This document shows, piece by piece, positions 8,773 through 18,493 of a stretch of DNA of 64,000 bases (its first letter is position 1; every line of letters starts with the position of its first letter). The notes beneath the pieces were generated by a model. The model did no database searches. It saw only the letters and a program-made list of their open reading frames with translations, and had not been told where the DNA came from. The DNA lies in assembly GCA_029688955.1 (NCBI GenBank), contig JARUKZ010000003.1, positions 62,001 to 126,000 on the forward strand, written 5' to 3'. This DNA is from Chitinispirillales bacterium ANBcel5. Its GTDB lineage: Bacteria > Fibrobacterota > Chitinivibrionia > Chitinivibrionales > Chitinispirillaceae. The position numbers and the translations under genes were made by a program.

Positions 8773-9198
8773 ATGCGGGTAGAAGAAATAATGACTCACG
8801 GGGTGGATTTTGCTAACCGAACTGATTCGGTTCAGGAAGTCGCCAAAAAGATGCAAAAGGATAATGTTGGAGCACTGCCGGTGTTTGATGGCAATTTTGC
8901 CGTAGGGATTATAACCGACAGAGATATTGCTGTGCGCCTTGTAGCCAAAGGGTTAGATTCGACTAAAACCAGTGTAAGCCAGATTATGACCAGGGATGTC
9001 TACTTCTGCAGTATCAATGATACTGTGGAGGAGGCTGCAAAGATAATGGAAACAAAGCAGGTACGGCGCCTTTTGGTAAAAAATGAGTATGATCATGTCA
9101 CCGGCCTGGTATCTATTGCCGATATTGCCCGGGCAGACGGAGCGCTCACCGCCCGAATCCTTCTTAAAGTTACAACCCCGGCGCAACCAAGCTGGTAA
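8773..9198 (+). CDS. Tandem CBS-domain protein
   Basis: A stand-alone CBS-pair (Bateman) module of 141 residues. The first repeat covers roughly residues 1-60 (MRVEEIMTHGVDFANRTDSVQEVAKKMQKDNVGALPVFDG...VGIITDRDIAVR). The second covers about 68-130 (SQIMTRDVYFCSINDTVEEAAKIMETKQVRRLLVKNEYDHVTGLVSIADIAR). Both end in the G-[IL]-[IV]-[TS]-x-x-D nucleotide-binding signature. Such proteins bind adenine nucleotides or SAM and act as energy sensors. No effector domain is fused, and the partner is unknown. Start ATG 8773 has GGGAG upstream. It sits about 150 bp before dnaG in the same direction. Confidence 0.88.
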   Translation: MRVEEIMTHGVDFANRTDSVQEVAKKMQKDNVGALPVFDGNFAVGIITDRDIAVRLVAKGLDSTKTSVSQIMTRDVYFCSINDTVEEAAKIMETKQVRRLLVKNEYDHVTGLVSIADIARADGALTARILLKVTTPAQPSW

Positions 9199-9345
9199 AT
9201 GAAGTGGCAAAAAAGGGCTGTTAGTGTAGAACTTAAAAATATTTATTCTTTTTTGCATAAGAATTTGAGAGATGAGTGGTTCAGGTGATATTTTAGAGAG
9301 AGTTAAATACTCAAAACGCCTGTTTCGATATTTGCAGTAGGATAA

Positions 9346-11115
9346 ATGGTACAACGGTTTGATAGCACAGTAAAAGAGGACATTCGCAGCAGAGCAGACA
9401 TTGCTTCTATTGTAGGCCGCTACGTTACTCTCAAGCAGTCCGGGCAGACCCTTAAGGGCCTGTGTCCTTTTCATAAAGAAAAGACTCCTTCATTTCACGT
9501 TAATCCGGTTCAGGGATTTTTCCACTGCTTTGGCTGTGGAAAAGGGGGGGATGTATTTACCTTCGTTCAGGAGATGGAGGGCATTGGATTTGTTGAAGCC
9601 CTTAAAATGCTTGCCGAAGAAACCGGGGTCATCCTTGAAACCACATCAAAAGAGCAGTTCACCCCCGAAAGCCAATCGGTTTCGGCCGTATCCAAAACAG
9701 AGCTTTTAGACATGCATGCTCTGGCAGGAACCTTTTTCTACACCCAGATCCGCTCTAACCCCAAAGCTATTGAGTATTTCAAATCCAGAGGGTTAAAAGC
9801 CGAAACGGTTAAAGAATTTGGACTGGGGTACGCTCCCCCGGGATGGTCAGCGCTTAGTGATTATCTTAAGAGCAAAGGGTTTAGTGAAACTGCCATAGTT
9901 CAGTCGGGGCTTGCGCTTCAAAAAGAAGAGGGCAGGATTTATGACCGGTTCCGGGACCGAATAATTTTTCCTCTGTATGATCTTTCGGGCAGAGTGATTG
10001 CGTTTGCGGGCAGAGGGATGGAAAAGGATGCTCAGCCAAAGTATCTAAACTCACCGGAAACACTTTTGTACAAGAAAAACCGCCTGCTGTATGGCCTGTT
10101 TAAGGCCCGCCAGAGCATACGTGAACAGGGTTATGTGCTGATAGTTGAGGGGTATATGGATTACCTGTCACTCTATCAGGCAGGGGTTAAAAATGTAGCG
10201 GCCACCTCGGGAACAGCATTCACCGCCGAGCATGCGCATCTTATCCGCCGCTTCAGTCGCAGGGTGATACTTGTTTTTGATGGTGATGACGCGGGGTTAA
10301 ATGCCGCGCAGAAAGCCATAACTGTGCTTGCTCCGGCTAGTCTTGATGTCTCTATTCTTACCCTTCCAAAAGACCACGACCCGGATTCCTATGTTGGCGA
10401 ATTTGGGGTAGAGGGGTTCAACGCGCTGATTAAAAGCGCCACCAGAGGGTCTTTGTTTCTTATTAAACGAGCGATGGAGGGACAGGATCACACCTCCGCA
10501 CATGGTAAACGGCAGATAATTGAAACGCTTACCCCTTATATGAACGCTATTACTGACGCGCTTGTGCGAGAGGAGTTTCAAAAAGAACTCTCTGAAATGC
10601 TTAGAGTGGATATCCGCCATATTAAAGCTGCCGGTACCACAAACGAGCCTCAGAGTCAGCAATTTGGCAATTCTTTGACCTCGCGTGTAGATGAGAGGTA
10701 TTTTCATACTCTTGAGGGCTCATTTTTAAGGATTCTTTTAACCAGTCCTAAACTTATTGAGCAAGCAAGAATGTACGTTTCACCCGAAACTCTTACGGAT
10801 GAAGTTTCCGGAAATATATATTCAGTTATTCTGGATACTTATACCCAAACCGGTGGAGTGGACTCTCTGAGCAACAGAATCGATTCCAATTCATCGCTTA
10901 AGGGGTTGATATCTATGATGATGGTGAAGCCTGCGCTACTTGATCACATACAGGATGATCTGGTGCAAAAAATTATTCACCTCAGAGCGAAATTTTTACG
11001 GCATAAAATCCGTGATATTCGCCGGTTACTGAAAACAGATCCTGAGAACAGGGCTCATTATTTAGAGCAGTTAAAAGATTTTTCCATACAACTGAAAGAG
11101 CTGGACGAGGAATGA
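9346..11115 (+). CDS. dnaG: DNA primase
   Basis: It synthesises RNA primers at the replication fork. The N-terminal CHC2 zinc finger is intact: Cys40, His43, Cys61 and Cys64 ([14 protein letters not shown]...[11 protein letters not shown]). The RNA polymerase core follows ([43 protein letters not shown]). The TOPRIM motif [17 protein letters not shown] and the acidic VFDGDDAG provide the metal ligands. The C-terminal roughly 150 residues are helical, as expected for the DnaB-interacting domain. At 589 residues it is a typical length. It overlaps the next gene by 4 bases (ATGA), so dnaG and rpoD are translationally coupled, the core of the classic macromolecular synthesis operon; rpsU is not next to it. 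Confidence 0.96.
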   Translation: MVQRFDSTVKEDIRSRADIASIVGRYVTLKQSGQTLKGLCPFHKEKTPSFHVNPVQGFFHCFGCGKGGDVFTFVQEMEGIGFVEALKMLAEETGVILETTSKEQFTPESQSVSAVSKTELLDMHALAGTFFYTQIRSNPKAIEYFKSRGLKAETVKEFGLGYAPPGWSALSDYLKSKGFSETAIVQSGLALQKEEGRIYDRFRDRIIFPLYDLSGRVIAFAGRGMEKDAQPKYLNSPETLLYKKNRLLYGLFKARQSIREQGYVLIVEGYMDYLSLYQAGVKNVAATSGTAFTAEHAHLIRRFSRRVILVFDGDDAGLNAAQKAITVLAPASLDVSILTLPKDHDPDSYVGEFGVEGFNALIKSATRGSLFLIKRAMEGQDHTSAHGKRQIIETLTPYMNAITDALVREEFQKELSEMLRVDIRHIKAAGTTNEPQSQQFGNSLTSRVDERYFHTLEGSFLRILLTSPKLIEQARMYVSPETLTDEVSGNIYSVILDTYTQTGGVDSLSNRIDSNSSLKGLISMMMVKPALLDHIQDDLVQKIIHLRAKFLRHKIRDIRRLLKTDPENRAHYLEQLKDFSIQLKELDEE

Positions 11116-12659
11116 TGACCAGGAAAAAAGAAGCCACGGCGAGTAAAAAGACGAAAACCAGTGCTGTTTCAGACAAAAAAACTCTCAGACTGCGCAAACT
11201 GGCTGCGCTTCAGGGCTTTGTTACAGAAGCACAGATTGAGGATGTGGCATCAGGGCCAAAAGATATAGAGGACATTAAGCAGATCCTTTCTCTGGAAAAA
11301 ATCCAGATCAATACGTTTGTTAAAAACAAAGCCACTCCTCTGTATGAAAGAAGAATCAGGCACTCGGCTCTTCCCAAAAAGCATAATCGCTATGATGACC
11401 CCACGTGGGTGTATCTAAACAGTGTTGGACGGGTGCCACTGCTTTCAAAAGATCAGGAGATCGAATATGCCATGCAGATAGAGTATGCCCATGGGAAAAT
11501 GTTCGACATGGCGTTTCGATCACAATGTGCCCTTAAAAGCCTCTGCCATCTTGCCGATGAGCTCAAAAGAGGTGATATACAATGCCTGGACATTCTGCAG
11601 CTGGATGACGCTTTTGATCCTGAAGATGAGCAGGAGCTTGAAAATATCAGAAAAGAATTTCTGAAAATGATTTCCCTTATCAAGAGAAAAACCACCTTGG
11701 CAGCGAATCTGTTTGAGCAAAACACCGATTCCACCATCGCTAAGGCAAAAATTCATCAGGATGATTGCATTGCGCTATGCAGAAATCTCAGGTTAAATCA
11801 AAAACAGATCGAGCTGATCCTTGAAAACTACAAAAAGCTGCTCCAGTCCGGTGATAATAAGGAAGAATTTGAAGAGTTCAAGCATTGGGAAGAAACCCGC
11901 AATCAGGCAAAGTGTGCTATAATCGAAGCCAATGTGCGGCTGGTGGTAAGTATCGCTAAAAAATACATTCTGAGGGGGATGGAGATTATCGATCTCATTC
12001 AGGAGGGTAACCGTGGTCTTATAAAAGCCGTCGAAAACTTCGATTACCGTAAGGGTTACAAATTCTCTACCTATGCGACATGGTGGATAAGACAGGCAAT
12101 CTCACGGGCGATAAATGATAAATCAAAGGCCATACGAATTCCGGCCAACACTCTGGAACTGGTAAACAAAACAGTACGTCTGGCCAGAAAATGGGTTATG
12201 GAATATGGTTATGAACCTACCCATGAAGAACTGGCTGAAGCCCTCGACTGCCCCGTAAGTAAAGTGCAAATGGCCCTTGAATATTCCATGGAGCCTATAT
12301 CTTTGGATATGGAGATCGGCAAGGACAGTAATTCGACCGTAGGTGAATACATTGAAGACAAGAAAATGATTGACCCTTCAGAGCGCATCTCCCTTCTGCA
12401 CCTTAAGGAACAGATAAACCAGGTTCTTGACTCTCTGTCTATAAAGGAAAGAGAGATTGTGATGATGCGTTTTGGGCTGGATGATGGAAGAATTAAAACT
12501 CTTAAAGAGATCGGTGAAATATTTAATATCTCACGGGAACGAGTGCGGCAAATAGAGACTAAAGCGCTTGGCAAATTAAAACACCCCAGCCGCACCCGTC
12601 AGTTAAATGCCTGGAAAGAAGAGAGAAGCGAAACTTTAGCTGATGATGACTCCTTCTGA
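11112..12659 (+). CDS. rpoD: Primary RNA polymerase sigma factor (sigma-70)
   Basis: The housekeeping sigma factor, which directs RNA polymerase to -10/-35 promoters. The 515-residue protein has a basic N-terminal leader, a region-1.1-like segment, region 1.2 ([26 protein letters not shown]), a non-conserved insert, and region 2 ([59 protein letters not shown]). Region 3 and region 4 follow, with the [29 protein letters not shown]. The start ATG overlaps the dnaG stop. A long hairpin after the stop probably ends the operon. Confidence 0.96.
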   Translation: MMTRKKEATASKKTKTSAVSDKKTLRLRKLAALQGFVTEAQIEDVASGPKDIEDIKQILSLEKIQINTFVKNKATPLYERRIRHSALPKKHNRYDDPTWVYLNSVGRVPLLSKDQEIEYAMQIEYAHGKMFDMAFRSQCALKSLCHLADELKRGDIQCLDILQLDDAFDPEDEQELENIRKEFLKMISLIKRKTTLAANLFEQNTDSTIAKAKIHQDDCIALCRNLRLNQKQIELILENYKKLLQSGDNKEEFEEFKHWEETRNQAKCAIIEANVRLVVSIAKKYILRGMEIIDLIQEGNRGLIKAVENFDYRKGYKFSTYATWWIRQAISRAINDKSKAIRIPANTLELVNKTVRLARKWVMEYGYEPTHEELAEALDCPVSKVQMALEYSMEPISLDMEIGKDSNSTVGEYIEDKKMIDPSERISLLHLKEQINQVLDSLSIKEREIVMMRFGLDDGRIKTLKEIGEIFNISRERVRQIETKALGKLKHPSRTRQLNAWKEERSETLADDDSF

Positions 12660-12691
12660 CACGACCGTTTCTTTTCGGGATATCACTTTTT

Positions 12692-12752
12692 GGGCTATTG
12701 ACGATTTATAATTACTGATTCCTTATCGATGTAAATCGGGATAGCCCTTCTT
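12692..12752 (+). terminator. Terminator after dnaG-rpoD
   Basis: A two-part hairpin: GGGCTAT (12692-12698) pairs with ATAGCCC (12741-12747), and inside it CGATTTA pairs with TAAATCG. TTCTTTG follows. The T-run is imperfect. Confidence 0.6.
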
Positions 12753-13452
12753 TGCCTTTCTCTGCTCAACGCACTCCCCACACAGCTTTTTTAGCCCCCC
12801 AACCTCTTCATTGCTTTGTCTCTTGATTGGCCTCCTGCGCAGATACCACGGGGAAGGGAGGGCAGGGAATGATGATTGAGGAAAAAAATATGATTTTTAT
12901 GGGGCTAAAGGCGATAGATTGGGTCACCCCCGGGCGTCAATGGTGAGAGCGTGAAAAGACCCGTTTGGGGGGACCCTTAGGCTTTTATCGCGGGAGGAAG
13001 GGAAAATTTGGAATTTGGAATTTGGAACGAAGGAATGTATCTACACCTCAGCTGGGTATTATTGACAATGCAGTTCCTCGAGCATGCATTTAACGGCAAA
13101 ATCCCGGGAGGAAGGGAGAATTGGAATTCCTGTCTCGCGCTCTTGCCATCCCACATTTCCCAAAGTCCCCAGATCGCCCCAGGTAGAGAAACCAGGGGCT
13201 AAAATAGAAAACCCCTTTGGGGTATTATATCGATATTTCCAGGCGTTGGTATAGGCAGAATTGAAATCTGCATCGTTTACTATAACTATACCTCTTTTGA
13301 TTTCGGGTCGCCCGGCTCCCTTCCGTAGTAGCTCCGCAAATACGAAATTCCTTACGGGGGCACCAACAAACTTGCTTGCCACGTGTAACCGTGAGGGGAA
13401 ATGATAACTTTGTACATACTTTTAACATAGTTAAGGTTTTAAATATGTCATT
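12753..13452. other. Non-coding, repeat-like spacer
   Basis: This holds short repeated sequence such as GGGAGGAAGGGA followed by AATTTGGAATTTGGAA-type runs (around 12991 and 13108), CCCC-rich inverted bits, and a minus-strand open frame at 13059-13382. That frame starts with GTG and resembles no protein I know. The base composition and internal duplications look like decayed intergenic repeat rather than a gene. Confidence 0.4.
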
Positions 13453-14250
13453 TTACATACTACCAGTAGCCTTCTTTAACTGTTCGAGGGTTTTTGCATT
13501 CGCTTGCTCTGGCATAAATGTGAATGCATCGACCTCATCGAAATATCCACATTCGATATTGCGAAAAGAGATTCCCGTTCTGAGTGATAGCATGAAGGCG
13601 TATAGAAAGACTTGCGTCATTGCATATTTTTCTTTGTATGCACCAGGCTTGTAATCCCAGATTTGAACCTTGAAATTTCTGTCCCCTAACGGGATATACC
13701 GTAGTAAGTCCACATGACCTGTCATGGCATCGCAGGTGCCAAAACACTTTGTGTAATCTGAGAATTCATTGGATTCAGCCCAAAGTGGTACTTCAACAGA
13801 GATTGTATGTCGATCGTTTTCTAGGAAAAATTTCTGAAGATTTTCATGACGTTCCTTCAATGAAGTCTGAATTCTACTCTGTTTAGCCAAATCGATGATC
13901 TCGTGTTCTGTATAGTGATTTAGTTTGAGATCCAGAAAAGTATTACACTTAGAACAGCGAAACCGTGATTTCTGAAAAACATGATTCGGGCAATTCTCAA
14001 AAGAAGAGGTTAGGAATTTGGAGAGGCTTCCATTAATGCTCTCAAGGCGAGGGTAGTGAACCCTATACCTGTAAAACCACTGATGTTTGAAAGAGTGTGT
14101 CCGTACATCCTTGAATTTGCGGTCTATCGATGGGACAAATAGACCATGTTTCTTTTCAAGGCTAAAGTGTTGAATCGGGGAGTGCCTCTTTCTGCTTAAA
14201 AAATTGCTTACAGTTTTTGACAAAGTACCATCTCGCTTTGGCCAGAACAC
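13453..14250 (-). CDS. PD-(D/E)XK nuclease-like C-terminal part of an amber-split gene
   Basis: The middle of this 265-codon frame has a zinc-knuckle-like CPNH...RCSKC. Its C-terminal half carries the RecB/Cas4-type nuclease pattern: GHVDLLRY (motif II Asp), 12 residues on VQIWDYKPGA (motif III, D-x-K), then TQVFLYAFML, the Q-x-x-x-Y motif of RecB-like nucleases. A DNA-cleaving or DNA-binding role is therefore likely; the biological context is not known. GTG 14250 is the only start codon, and its AAGGA lies almost against it. The frame is open upstream to a TAG at 14311-14313 that ends the preceding ORF in the same frame, with sensible coding sequence between (LTIDSGAPEKIRDALKEV). I read both parts as one gene of about 490 codons interrupted by a single amber codon. 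No partner gene is apparent beside it. Confidence 0.65.
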   Translation of the reverse strand: MFWPKRDGTLSKTVSNFLSRKRHSPIQHFSLEKKHGLFVPSIDRKFKDVRTHSFKHQWFYRYRVHYPRLESINGSLSKFLTSSFENCPNHVFQKSRFRCSKCNTFLDLKLNHYTEHEIIDLAKQSRIQTSLKERHENLQKFFLENDRHTISVEVPLWAESNEFSDYTKCFGTCDAMTGHVDLLRYIPLGDRNFKVQIWDYKPGAYKEKYAMTQVFLYAFMLSLRTGISFRNIECGYFDEVDAFTFMPEQANAKTLEQLKKATGSM

Positions 14251-14310
14251 TTCCTTGAGGGCATCGCGAATCTTTTCTGGTGCGCCTGAATCGATAGTAA
14301 GGCACCGGAA

Positions 14311-14928
14311 CTAAAGCATAGGATTGAACTTTTCCCAGTTAGCAATACCACATTCCTTAAGAGTTAAAGTAAATTCAGAAACGTTGCCAATCTTTCGCAT
14401 TGCTCTAAGAGCGCGAGAGTACTTCAGTGTCGTAACCGAACTAAGGATATTTATGGGAACAACAAAGAGATTGGGGTTTTCAACTGTCTTTGGCATTCTC
14501 TGCAGAAAATGTTCTTTGGCCAAATCCAAGTACTCGAAAAGGTTTTCTACACCAAGCGGTACTGAAGGTTCTGGGCTGGTTTCTTCGATAAGCGAAATAT
14601 CACCGAATCTGAGTGCATTATATAGCCGACCCTGTGTTGTATGCACTTCCCGTTTTAGCTGATCGTCTCGTACGTTGGTGATTTCGACTATAAGAGTACT
14701 GTGCCAATTATCTTCAAAAACTGTCTTAGCATCATCCGACTTGAGAGAAGTATTTCCTCTTGAAGGAGCTTTCACTTGAATAATCCAATCCACTTTTTTC
14801 AAATCCCAACTTTCCTCATATGCCTTGCGTGTATTATAGAACATGTCTCCCTGCTCGATCTTGCAATAAGCAATTGCATCCGAGAAACCTTTCGGTAATG
14901 ACCAAGCGAACTGATTAAAATATTTCAC
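14311..14928 (-). CDS. N-terminal part of the amber-split nuclease-like gene
   Basis: A 205-residue ORF, MKYFNQFAWSLPKGF..., mixed alpha/beta in character, with charged segments (VDWIIQVKAPSRG, STLIVEITNVRDDQLKREV) and no signal peptide or membrane helix. I do not recognise the domain. It ends NWEKFNPML followed by TAG at 14311-14313. Reading straight through the TAG continues in frame into the PD-(D/E)XK-bearing ORF without any other stop, which argues that the two were one protein. ATG 14928 has CAAGAAGTG-like purines upstream and no strong Shine-Dalgarno. The gene has lower GC than its neighbours and sits next to an AT-rich spacer and repeat arrays, suggesting an acquired island. Confidence 0.6.
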   Translation of the reverse strand: MKYFNQFAWSLPKGFSDAIAYCKIEQGDMFYNTRKAYEESWDLKKVDWIIQVKAPSRGNTSLKSDDAKTVFEDNWHSTLIVEITNVRDDQLKREVHTTQGRLYNALRFGDISLIEETSPEPSVPLGVENLFEYLDLAKEHFLQRMPKTVENPNLFVVPINILSSVTTLKYSRALRAMRKIGNVSEFTLTLKECGIANWEKFNPML

Positions 14929-15369
14929 TTCTTGCTCTCCTTATAATAATAAATAACCATAAATAGGATGTAAGTATGCCATAATGTTTAAGCTGTGGTA
15001 AAGATAAGTTCTGTTCAAAAGTTCATGAAACTGACACCAAAGCATTACATAAAAACGGTGTAGGTTAGTACGTAGCCTATAACCGAAATATGTCAAAGTG
15101 CATGATTAATGTACAGTTATTAAATATATAATACCTCTAACAAGGTCAATAGATTAAAGTTCTAAGCTTTATTAAAAACAATCAATTCAAATTACGAATA
15201 CCACAGATGTACTTTAAGCAGGGGAAAAAAGAACAAGGCCTGTTTTTGTACTCATTAAAAAATCATACAAACACTTGCATTTTATAGTACGGTAAATTTA
15301 ATTTCTTAAATTAAAATGATACCTATCCGCACCTTAGATTTTAGCTCCTGCTAATAAGAAAGTTCAACA
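14929..15369. promoter_or_regulatory. AT-rich divergent promoter region
   Basis: The spacer between the split nuclease-like gene (minus) and an orphan gene (plus) is strongly AT-rich. It has a perfect palindrome TTTAATTT-CTT-AAATTAAA at 15297-15315, about 55 bp before ATG 15370. That could be an operator or part of the promoter. No ORF is seen. Confidence 0.4.
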
Positions 15370-16149
15370 ATGAACAATAACTTGAAAATCGAAGAGCTGG
15401 TGGAAGAGGAGATTGAGGCTTTGTTTAACAAAAAGCTCAAGCGGCCCTCTATGTCGAAAAAGGAGTTTTTGGAAGAGTACAGTGTGATACTCAACCAGGC
15501 ACAAAAAGATAAAGCTGAACTGATCGGGGCAAATTTTGACTGGACTCTTATGCCTAAATTTGAAGTCTATCTGGAATTTCTGCTCATTTCTGTCGGTGAA
15601 GCACAATGTGCCATACTTGCCACTCCGGAGTTAAAAAAAGAGTATGAACTAAACTTAAAAAAGCTGCTGATTAACCTAAGTATCCTTAAAGATGTTGCCA
15701 GGCATATCATTTCTTATCCCAAAAATGCCGATGTGGTCAGTAAGTATAATAGAATAGTGAAAAACCGGGGTGATGCACAAGCTGCAACTACCACCATCGA
15801 CCTCATAGCATTTATCGCAGAATACCCGGAAGAAGCTGCTCAGGTTTGTCCGTGCGGAGTTCGTGTTGATGAAAAGTACCTTGATGATGTCAGACAGCGC
15901 GCCCTTACGCTTATAAATACAAAAGGCTCTGTACTGATGGGTGGCAGAGTGGTGAGTGAAATCTACTCCAGGCAAAAGAAACTTATTACACTATCCATGG
16001 GAGCGATGCAGCTTATCAGGAGATATGCAAAAACAGCCTTTGTTAATAACAGGCAGTATTACAAAGACCATTATGTAAGTAAGGTAAGAAGGCGCCAAAA
16101 CAGTAGATACAGAAGCAGTGGCAGTGACAGTCGAATAGAAACGTTGTAA
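15370..16149 (+). CDS. Hypothetical helical protein
   Basis: A 259-residue soluble, mostly alpha-helical protein that I do not recognise. The N-terminus is acidic (KIEELVEEEIEALFNKK), the middle has CPCGVRVDEKYLDDVRQRAL, and the C-terminus is strongly basic and Ser/Arg-rich (YVSKVRRRQNSRYRSSGSDSR), which could bind nucleic acid. No signal peptide or membrane segment is visible. It diverges from the amber-split nuclease-like gene across an AT-rich spacer and is followed by the inverted minisatellite. A functional link to either is only positional. Confidence 0.6.
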   Translation: MNNNLKIEELVEEEIEALFNKKLKRPSMSKKEFLEEYSVILNQAQKDKAELIGANFDWTLMPKFEVYLEFLLISVGEAQCAILATPELKKEYELNLKKLLINLSILKDVARHIISYPKNADVVSKYNRIVKNRGDAQAATTTIDLIAFIAEYPEEAAQVCPCGVRVDEKYLDDVRQRALTLINTKGSVLMGGRVVSEIYSRQKKLITLSMGAMQLIRRYAKTAFVNNRQYYKDHYVSKVRRRQNSRYRSSGSDSRIETL

Positions 16150-16293
16150 GAATCTTACTATCCCCCCTCGAAAAATTCCTGTGAAAACTCTACGGTGAAT
16201 ATCGTTCTCCCTGTAACTTTCCTACGCTTTTTTTAAGTACTACAAAAACAACGCACTACATGGTTTCAGTAAGCACTATATGCGCACCGTGCA

Positions 16294-16564
16294 GTGTGCA
16301 GTGAGGAACACGCCTTGTGCAGTGAGGAACACGCCTTGTGCAGTGAGGAACACGCCTTGTGCAGTGAGGAACATGCCTTGTGCAGTGAGGAACATGCCTT
16401 GTGCAGTGAGGAACATGCCTTGTGCAGTGAGGAACATGCCTTGTGCAGTGAGGAACATGCCTTGTGCAGTGAGGAACATGCCTTGTGCAGTGAGGAACAC
16501 GCCTTGTGCAGTGAGGAACACGCCTTGTGCAGTGAGGAACACGCCTTGTGCAGTGAGGAACACG
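16294..16564 (+). repeat. Left arm of inverted minisatellite: 13 units of 21 bp
   Basis: Thirteen tandem units of exactly 21 bp with GTGAGGAACA starting at 16301, 16322 and so on to 16553. The core is CAGTGAGGAACAYG and the variable tail is CCTTGTG. The Y position is C in units 1-3, T in units 4-9 and C in units 10-13, so homogenisation happened in blocks. Because 21 is a multiple of three, all frames stay open on both strands; I do not treat them as genes. Confidence 0.95.
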
Positions 16565-16855
16565 CCCCGTGCAGGGGTGTTTGACCCATGTTCCTCACTG
16601 TTTGACCCATGTTCCTCACTGTTTGACCCATGTTCCTCACTGTTTGACCCATGTTCCTCACTGTTTGACCCATGTTCCTCACTGTTTAACCCATGTTCCT
16701 CACTGTTTAACCCATGTTCCTCACTGTTTAACCCATGTTCCTCACTATTTGGCCTGTGTTCCTCACTGTTTGACCTGTGTTTCACACTGTTTGACCTCTG
16801 TTTCACACTGTTTGACCTCTGTTTCACACTGTTTGGCCTGTGTTTCACACCGGTT
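16565..16855 (-). repeat. Right arm of inverted minisatellite: 13 units of 21 bp
   Basis: TTCCTCAC begins at 16591 and repeats every 21 bp to 16759 (nine good units). Four degenerate units (TTTCACAC at 16780, 16801, 16822, 16843) follow, 13 in total. On the minus strand each good unit reads CAGTGAGGAACATGG, the same core as the left arm, with a different 7-bp tail. The junction (16561-16580) is itself a hairpin: CCCC-GTGCA-GGGG flanked by AACAC/TGTTT. Confidence 0.92.
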
Positions 16856-17130
16856 GGCACTGCCTCCGAGGCTGCGCCGGAAGACTGGCTTACCCCGGGT
16901 TATCGTATGGGGTGATTGCAGCGCTTAAGAGGGAGATTAAGACTAAATCGTTCGATCTTTTCGGCGGGGTACGTTAGTTTCATCCAAGAACGTATCGTAC
17001 GGTCTGCAATAAACAGTGTAAGCTATTAGCGGTGTAAAATCATGGTATTAATATGTGCCTGAAACATTTCCTAACCGGATAATCCTTGTATTCGGATATT
17101 GGCTGGCAAGGTGTTTATGAAGTTGAACAA
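16856..17130. other. Spacer between minisatellite and dispersed repeat
   Basis: No gene, RNA or clear repeat was recognised here. Confidence 0.35.
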
Positions 17131-17530
17131 GATATAAAAGTCTGAATTATTTGGTAAAGCAAGAAAGTACACAGGTGCGAACGGAAGTGAGCACCACGAG
17201 AAAATGTCAGGGATACCGATCCGCCCCGATCAGCGGCTCGTGAGTGTTTTCGCCGGTCTTTATCCCGGGGCCATCGAGTCCTCCCGCCTTCCGAAGCACG
17301 CTACGTGCGCCCGTACTCCGCAGTAGTCTGCTACGTAGGACGTAGAGGGCAGGCGAGTTTGGCCCCTCCCCGGCGAAATCACGAACAGAAGAATCGGTGC
17401 GGGGCTCTTAGGGCGTTCGTTCATGCAACCCCATCCTGGGTTGCTCCCTTCGGACCACCCGAAGACGGGATGGTGCTCGTAGGCCTCCATGGCCTACGAG
17501 TGCCTACTTTCTTTGGCCCTGGAAAGAAAG
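17131..17530 (+). repeat. Dispersed structured repeat, family A copy 1
   Basis: About 400 bp related to 25650-26224 and 28391-28656. Shared parts, in order: TATAAAAGTCT, GCGAACGGAAGTGAGCACC, TCCGCCCCGATCAGCGGCTC, TTTCGCCGG...GGGGCCA pairing with TGGCCCC...CCGGCGAAA, TGCGGGGCTCTTAGGGCGTT, and a final hairpin CTTTCTTT-GGCCCTGG-AAAGAAAG (17507-17530). This copy has about 74 extra bases inside the main loop (roughly 17284-17357), containing CTACGTGCG and CTACGTAGGA. Open frames inside it are not credible genes. Confidence 0.85.
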
Positions 17531-17812
17531 GGCATTGACCCCGGGACCATTGGTTATATGACCGGGACAATCGTTCATTTAGCCGTGTGCAGGGACGCAG
17601 GACCCAAACTTGAAGCAGTACAGATACGCATACACTTCCTCCTTCACAGCTCCTTACCAATAAATCCACCAATGGTACCAACAAGGCTCCTGAGAAACAA
17701 AAAACCGACCTCCTCTTCGTATAGGTGATGGTGCATACACCGTGAGCGAGAAAATGAAGAGAAGACCGGTTCAAACCGCACATCGATTATTTTGGCTTTG
17801 CTACCCTTATAG

Positions 17813-18469
17813 TTAACCCTTGCCCTTATTTTGGCGCAATCTGGTGCACAGCACTGCAAGGCCACTTGAAAGGTCCTCGTTTTGCACTACTACATTATCG
17901 GGTACAAGTATCTTTTCTGAAGTGAAATTCCACAATCCATAAATACCACAGGCAATGAGCCGTTCTGCAATGGCTTGTGCACTTGATGCCGGCACAGTGA
18001 GGATCGCCATGTGCACGTGCATACGTGAAGCCAGGTCTTCAAGTTTTTCTATATCCAGAACTTTTTTTCCGTGTATTACAGCTCCAACCTTGTCCTTAGC
18101 AACATCAAAAGCGGCAATAATGTTGAGATTATGCCTGAGAAAACCAGCATAGCCCAGAAGAGCAGTTCCAAGACTACCCGCTCCAATGAGAAACGCGTCG
18201 GTGGTGTTGTTCCAGCCAAGAAAATTTTCTATCGCCTCAATGGTCTCCCCAACCCCAAAGCCTATACGGGGCCTTCCTGCTATACCGGTAACAGCAAGAT
18301 CTTTTCGGACCTGTATGGGCTCACAAAGCATCTTTTCTGCAATCACCGTCCCCGAAACAGTCTCAAGCCCCTCTTTTTTCATTGCATAGAGAATGCTTAG
18401 ATATGAGGGGAGTCGCCTGATTGTGGGCAAAGCGGCCCTTTTACACTGTTCAGCCTGTTCTATCATCAC
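17813..18469 (-). CDS. rex: Redox-sensing transcriptional repressor Rex
   Basis: Rex binds operators when NAD+ is abundant and leaves them when NADH rises, releasing fermentation and respiration genes. The 218-residue product has an N-terminal winged helix (LPTIRRLPSYLSILYAMKKEGLETVSGTVIAEKM...PIQVRKDLAVTG), then a Rossmann domain with the NAD motif LIGAGSLGTALLGY and FDVAKDKVG, and C-terminal WNFTSEKILVPDNVVVQNEDLSSGLAVL. The recognition region reads CEPIQVRKDLAVTGIAGRPRIGF, where most Rex proteins have ..PAQ(V/I)RKDLSYFGEFG..GVGY, so its operator may differ too. The start is GTG 18469 or ATG 18466 after AGGAAGGA. A symmetric 22-bp motif lies 24 bp upstream, suggesting autoregulation, and the same motif precedes adhE. 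Confidence 0.93.
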   Translation of the reverse strand: MMIEQAEQCKRAALPTIRRLPSYLSILYAMKKEGLETVSGTVIAEKMLCEPIQVRKDLAVTGIAGRPRIGFGVGETIEAIENFLGWNNTTDAFLIGAGSLGTALLGYAGFLRHNLNIIAAFDVAKDKVGAVIHGKKVLDIEKLEDLASRMHVHMAILTVPASSAQAIAERLIACGIYGLWNFTSEKILVPDNVVVQNEDLSSGLAVLCTRLRQNKGKG

Positions 18470-18493
18470 CCTGAAATTCCTTCCTGCTGCATT

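Noticed and set aside
13228-13235. Single TATCGATA octamer
   Set aside because: It lacks the second octamer at 6-bp spacing and is not placed before a gene, so not counted as a Rex site.
13059-13382. Minus-strand ORF starting MASKFVGAPVRNF
   Set aside because: No recognisable family, no ribosome-binding site, and the surrounding DNA looks like decayed repeats. A real small gene is not excluded.
16294-16855. CRISPR array
   Set aside because: Units are head-to-tail with no unique spacers and no cas genes nearby.
16276-16928. Long ORFs in several frames on both strands of the minisatellite
   Set aside because: The 21-bp unit is divisible by three, so every frame without a stop in one unit stays open. 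There is no ribosome-binding site or family resemblance.
17260-17783. ORFs in the family A repeat (GWSEGSNPGWGCMNERP-type)
   Set aside because: They recur only within the repeat, with frame breaks between copies, and the DNA is selected for stem structure.
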